Positions 61,557 to 64,000 of a DNA stretch of 64,000 nt are shown piece after piece; within the stretch, counting starts at the first letter, position 1, and each line of letters starts with the position of its first letter. The notes under the pieces were generated by a model. That model was given only the letters and a program-made list of their open reading frames with translations. It ran no database searches and had not been told where the DNA came from. The stretch comes from Paracoccaceae bacterium (GTDB lineage Bacteria; Pseudomonadota; Alphaproteobacteria; Rhodobacterales; Rhodobacteraceae): contig JABSSD010000118.1 of assembly GCA_013214575.1 (NCBI GenBank), forward strand, positions 1 through 64,000, in the 5' to 3' direction. The position numbers and the translations under genes are program-made.

Positions 61557-62043
61557 CGGGCTTTTGCCACGGGCGATGATGACCCTTACCGCGTTGGCCC
61601 ATATGCTTGCCAGCCTCTTCGAACTCCTCTTTCGAAATGGACCCGTTTTCGTCGGCATCAAACCGATCGAACATATGGCCCGCACGGTGCGGTTTGCTCA
61701 GCTCATCCTGGCTCAGCACCCCATCGCCGTTGGCATCGCGCTTTTTCAACATTTTTTCCGCATGCGCGGCGACCTGCTTGACGCCTTGAGCTGTCAGCTC
61801 CTCAAGCGACACCACACCGTCCCCATTGGTATCTGTCTTGGCAAAACGGGCGCCTTTCATGGCATCCATTTCCGCCTGGCTGATCTCGCCATTGCCGTCG
61901 GTGTCAATTTCCTCAAAAGACATGCGCATTCCCGGGCCACCCGGTCCACCTGGGCCATCAGGGCCGCCCTTGGCCAGCACTGATCCTGCCGCGATGATGC
62001 TGGCCGTGCCTACGATAACCGCGATGAAAGCTGCTTTTTTCAT
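61534..62043 (-). CDS. Exported EF-hand calcium-binding protein
   Basis: A 169-aa protein with a signal peptide (MKKAAFIAVIVGTASIIAAG, cleavage near VLA|KG), a Gly/Pro-rich linker (GGPDGPGGPGGPG), and four EF-hand loops: DTDGNGEISQAE, DTNGDGVVSLEE, DANGDGVLSQDE and DADENGSISKEE. All have Asp at 1, acidic or Asn at 3 and 5, and Glu at 12, so calcium binding is likely. ATG 62043 has AAGGAAAT upstream. It is the first gene of a unit with an ECF sigma factor, an unusual arrangement. Confidence 0.9.
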   Translation of the reverse strand: MKKAAFIAVIVGTASIIAAGSVLAKGGPDGPGGPGGPGMRMSFEEIDTDGNGEISQAEMDAMKGARFAKTDTNGDGVVSLEELTAQGVKQVAAHAEKMLKKRDANGDGVLSQDELSKPHRAGHMFDRFDADENGSISKEEFEEAGKHMGQRGKGHHRPWQKPDAETEQN

Positions 62044-62281
62044 GTCAATTTCCTTCGTTTGTGGCGACCCCTTGTCGCCTATCATGCAAGTCAAACGGCT
62101 GATCAACGGAGTTCCGTCGCCCCCTGAGCAAATATATCTAAAAAAGATTTCTCGCCAAAAATGGCCGGGCATCGAAACGAAATTTGCGACATTACACCGC
62201 AAAACTGCCGCGCCCCCTTTCGGTCCGGCCAGAATTCGGCCAGGAAGAGCGCAAAGATGGGTCAAACATATAGGATTTATC

Positions 62282-62686
62282 ATGACCGAGACTCAGACTG
62301 TGCTGGCCACAGACCTCGAAAACGATCGCCCAATCATGGCGGCCCTGTTGAAGGGCTGGCGGCGCACATGCCCCAGCTGTGGCAAAGGTGCCGTGCTGCA
62401 CTCCTATCTCAAGGTCAAAGCGCGTTGCGACAGTTGTGATCTGGACCTGTCCCAGGCCCGCGCCGATGACGGCCCGGCCTATTTGACCATCCTGATTGTG
62501 GGTCACCTGCTGGCGCCGCTGCTTCACTTGGTCTTTGTCACCTGGCGCCCCGAACCGCTGGTCTTGTTTGCAATTTTTTCGATTGGCTGCGTCACTCTGT
62601 CCCTGTATCTTCTGCCCAGGCTAAAAGGCGGCATTATTGCTTACCAATGGGCAAAACGCATGTATGGGTTTGAAAAGAACTCCTGA
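62282..62686 (+). CDS. DUF983 membrane protein
   Basis: A 134-aa protein with an N-terminal zinc-ribbon-like pair (CPSCGKG and CDSCDLD, residues about 33-55), then DDGPAYLTILIVGHLLAPLLHLVF and a second helix, ending LKGGIIAYQWAKRMYGF. This is the DUF983 family; function unknown. ATG 62282 is selected because it starts the family sequence; the frame is open for 150 codons upstream, opposite the EF-hand gene, which is not coding here. Confidence 0.87.
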   Translation: MTETQTVLATDLENDRPIMAALLKGWRRTCPSCGKGAVLHSYLKVKARCDSCDLDLSQARADDGPAYLTILIVGHLLAPLLHLVFVTWRPEPLVLFAIFSIGCVTLSLYLLPRLKGGIIAYQWAKRMYGFEKNS

Positions 62687-62712
62687 AGAGCCAACGACAG
62701 AATGAGGATCTC

Positions 62713-63438
62713 ATGACGGCAGGCCAAGATAACCCGGTTGTAGACAAAACAGCAGTGCGCAACGCCGCCACGGTGATTGTGGTGCGCGACCGGCAGGGCG
62801 CGGACCCCGCCATTCTGATGGGCCAGCGCGGCGCCAGGGCCGCGTTCATGCCCAACAAATTTGTCTTTCCCGGCGGCGCGGTTGATGCCACTGATGCGGA
62901 TGTGCCGCTGGCCTCTGCGATTTCCGAGACCTGCCACAGACGGCTTGCCGATCAGGCCCCGGGTGATTTGCAAACCGCGTTGACGGTCGCTGCCATTCGG
63001 GAACTATGGGAGGAAACCGGGCTGGTGCTGGGGCATCGGCGCAGCTGGCCGGGTGCTGTCCCTGCGGACTGGCAGGGTTTTGCATCGGCGGGCTATCTGC
63101 CCTCTGCCAGCGGCTTGCAATATGTCTTCCGCGCCCTCACCCCACCGGGTCGCCCACGCCGGTTTGACGCCCGCTTTTTCCTTGTCGACGCGGAGGAGAT
63201 TGCCACCGATCTAGATGATTTCTCCCGCGCCTCGGACGAGCTGTCCCATTTGCAATGGGTCAGGCTTTCCCAGGCCCGCCAGTTTGACCTGCCGTTCATA
63301 ACCGAGGTGGTGCTGGCCGAAGTCGCCGCCCGGATCACCGATCTGACGCCGCCCGGCTCGGTGCCCTATTTCCGCAATACCGACGAGGCCAGTCTGTTCC
63401 TGCGTCTCTACGGCACAGAAATGCCCGCCGCCGACTGA
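62713..63438 (+). CDS. NUDIX hydrolase (NUDT19-like)
   Basis: A 241-aa protein. The core Nudix helix AAIRELWEETGLVLG is intact in its REUxEExGU half, but the Gly and Glu of the first half are not at their usual spacing, as in the NUDT7/8/19 group (CoA-type substrates). PNKFVFPGGAVDATD lies before it and an insertion separates them. It lies 26 bp after DUF983 on the same strand. The substrate is not predictable. Confidence 0.87.
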   Translation: MTAGQDNPVVDKTAVRNAATVIVVRDRQGADPAILMGQRGARAAFMPNKFVFPGGAVDATDADVPLASAISETCHRRLADQAPGDLQTALTVAAIRELWEETGLVLGHRRSWPGAVPADWQGFASAGYLPSASGLQYVFRALTPPGRPRRFDARFFLVDAEEIATDLDDFSRASDELSHLQWVRLSQARQFDLPFITEVVLAEVAARITDLTPPGSVPYFRNTDEASLFLRLYGTEMPAAD

Positions 63439-63456
63439 CCGACAAAACCTGCCAGA

Positions 63457-64000
63457 TTATAGCGCCAGCACCAAAGCCAGGATCGACAGCACCAGCAGGG
63501 CCATCCCCATGATCTCGCGCTTGCTGATTTTTTCCTTGAAAAACAACACCGTTGCCAGGATCGACAGCACCAGCTCGACCTGCCCCAGTGCCTTGACATA
63601 AGCCGCATTCTGCATCGAAAAGGCCCAGAACCAGCAGAACGAGCCGCCCATGCTGGTCAGGCCAACCCAGATCGCCATCCGTCGCGCCGCCCAGACCCGG
63701 GCGAGCTCCTCCCGGTCGCGCCAACCCAGCCACAGCATCATCATCAGGCATTGCAGGCTGACCACCACCGCCAGGGTCACGCCTGCGCGAAAGGCAGGTT
63801 CAAGATCGCCCAGTTGCAACGACGCACCGCGATAGCTGACGGCGGAAAAGGCAAACAGCACCCCAGACCCCAGCCCCAGCTTTGCCGCCCTATTGGTCAG
63901 ATGCCGCCACCAGGGTCCGCTGCTTCCGGGGGTCTTTGACAGCACCAGCACGGCGCTCAATCCCAAGGCAATCGCCACCCAGCCCCAGTTGCTGATCTGA
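63457..64000 (-). CDS. DMT/EamA family transporter, C-terminal part (cut by window edge)
   Basis: An open frame from the window end to a stop at 63457 encodes about 180 residues with at least five helices. The second EamA repeat is visible: AVSYRGASLQLGDLEPAFRAGV, GGSFCWFWAFSMQNAAYVKALGQVELVLSILATVLFFKEKIS, then a last helix. The frame continues beyond 64000, so the gene is truncated by the window and the N-terminal repeat is missing. Drug/metabolite exporters of this type have unknown substrates. Confidence 0.85.
   Translation of the reverse strand, partial: QISNWGWVAIALGLSAVLVLSKTPGSSGPWWRHLTNRAAKLGLGSGVLFAFSAVSYRGASLQLGDLEPAFRAGVTLAVVVSLQCLMMMLWLGWRDREELARVWAARRMAIWVGLTSMGGSFCWFWAFSMQNAAYVKALGQVELVLSILATVLFFKEKISKREIMGMALLVLSILALVLAL

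Noticed and set aside
61826-62281. A 150-codon N-terminal extension of the DUF983 protein.
   Set aside because: The extension lies antisense to the EF-hand gene, and family sequence begins only after the ATG at 62282.

Overview
The window reads as chromosomal DNA of an alphaproteobacterium of the Roseobacter group (Rhodobacterales). The evidence is the GC-rich coding with short overlaps, the BioR-type biotin operator, and Rhodobacterales-style neighbourhoods: hom-glpX-recJ, DUF3572 beside pleD, hisB/hisH/hisA/hisF/hisE interspersed with small genes, and bioBFDAGC. Genus cannot be fixed from the sequence alone. There are about 65 protein genes, five tRNA genes and no rRNA or CRISPR. All function calls come from motif reading, without database searches.

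Layout. 1-0.55 kb: insertion-sequence debris (IS110 transposase C-terminus, IS3 OrfA with its left terminal repeat). 0.67-8.1 kb: uvrD-type helicase, an FMN-dependent alpha-hydroxyacid dehydrogenase and pyruvate carboxylase. 8.5-11.2 kb: three identical tRNA-Gly(GCC) genes, each with its own promoter and terminator. A type II restriction-modification pair (C5-methyltransferase plus NaeI-like endonuclease) sits between copies one and two. 11.3-20.2 kb: a class III aminotransferase, a stand-alone Lrp/AsnC sensor domain and histidine genes (hisB, hisH, hisA, hisF, hisE), interrupted by a TetR/DUF2306 divergent pair and several small genes. 20.2-22.5 kb: CoA-binding protein, YHS protein, 23S rRNA methyltransferase-like gene and tRNA-Tyr.

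22.7-35.3 kb is an anaerobic-respiration block. ubiD-ubiX run one way; ubiT-ubiU-ubiV-nnrS-DUF2478 run the other. Between them lies a 36-bp palindrome centred on an FNR-type site. After a bidirectional terminator come napEFDABC (periplasmic nitrate reductase), a second DUF2478 gene and nnrU. The block links oxygen-independent ubiquinone synthesis to quinol-driven nitrate reduction through NapC. 35.4-39.5 kb: a betaine/TMAO-type ABC importer with a fused double permease. 39.9-45.5 kb: a complete biotin operon bioBFDAGC behind two BioR-like boxes.

45.8-52.8 kb: pirin, a TetR regulator whose 3' end lies in a 14-bp tandem repeat, a small lipoprotein, hom, glpX, recJ and tRNA-Glu. 53-59.2 kb: signalling genes, namely an H-NOX-like protein lacking the usual heme ligand with a HNOBA-GGDEF partner, and PleD with two receiver domains. 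Between them lie a non-pyrrolysine MttB-family methyltransferase, a HAD phosphatase and DUF3572. 59.4-60 kb: decayed IS3 transposase. 60-62 kb: an operon of EF-hand protein, ECF sigma factor, membrane anti-sigma-like protein and periplasmic metal-sensor-like protein. The window ends with DUF983, a NUDIX hydrolase and a truncated DMT transporter.
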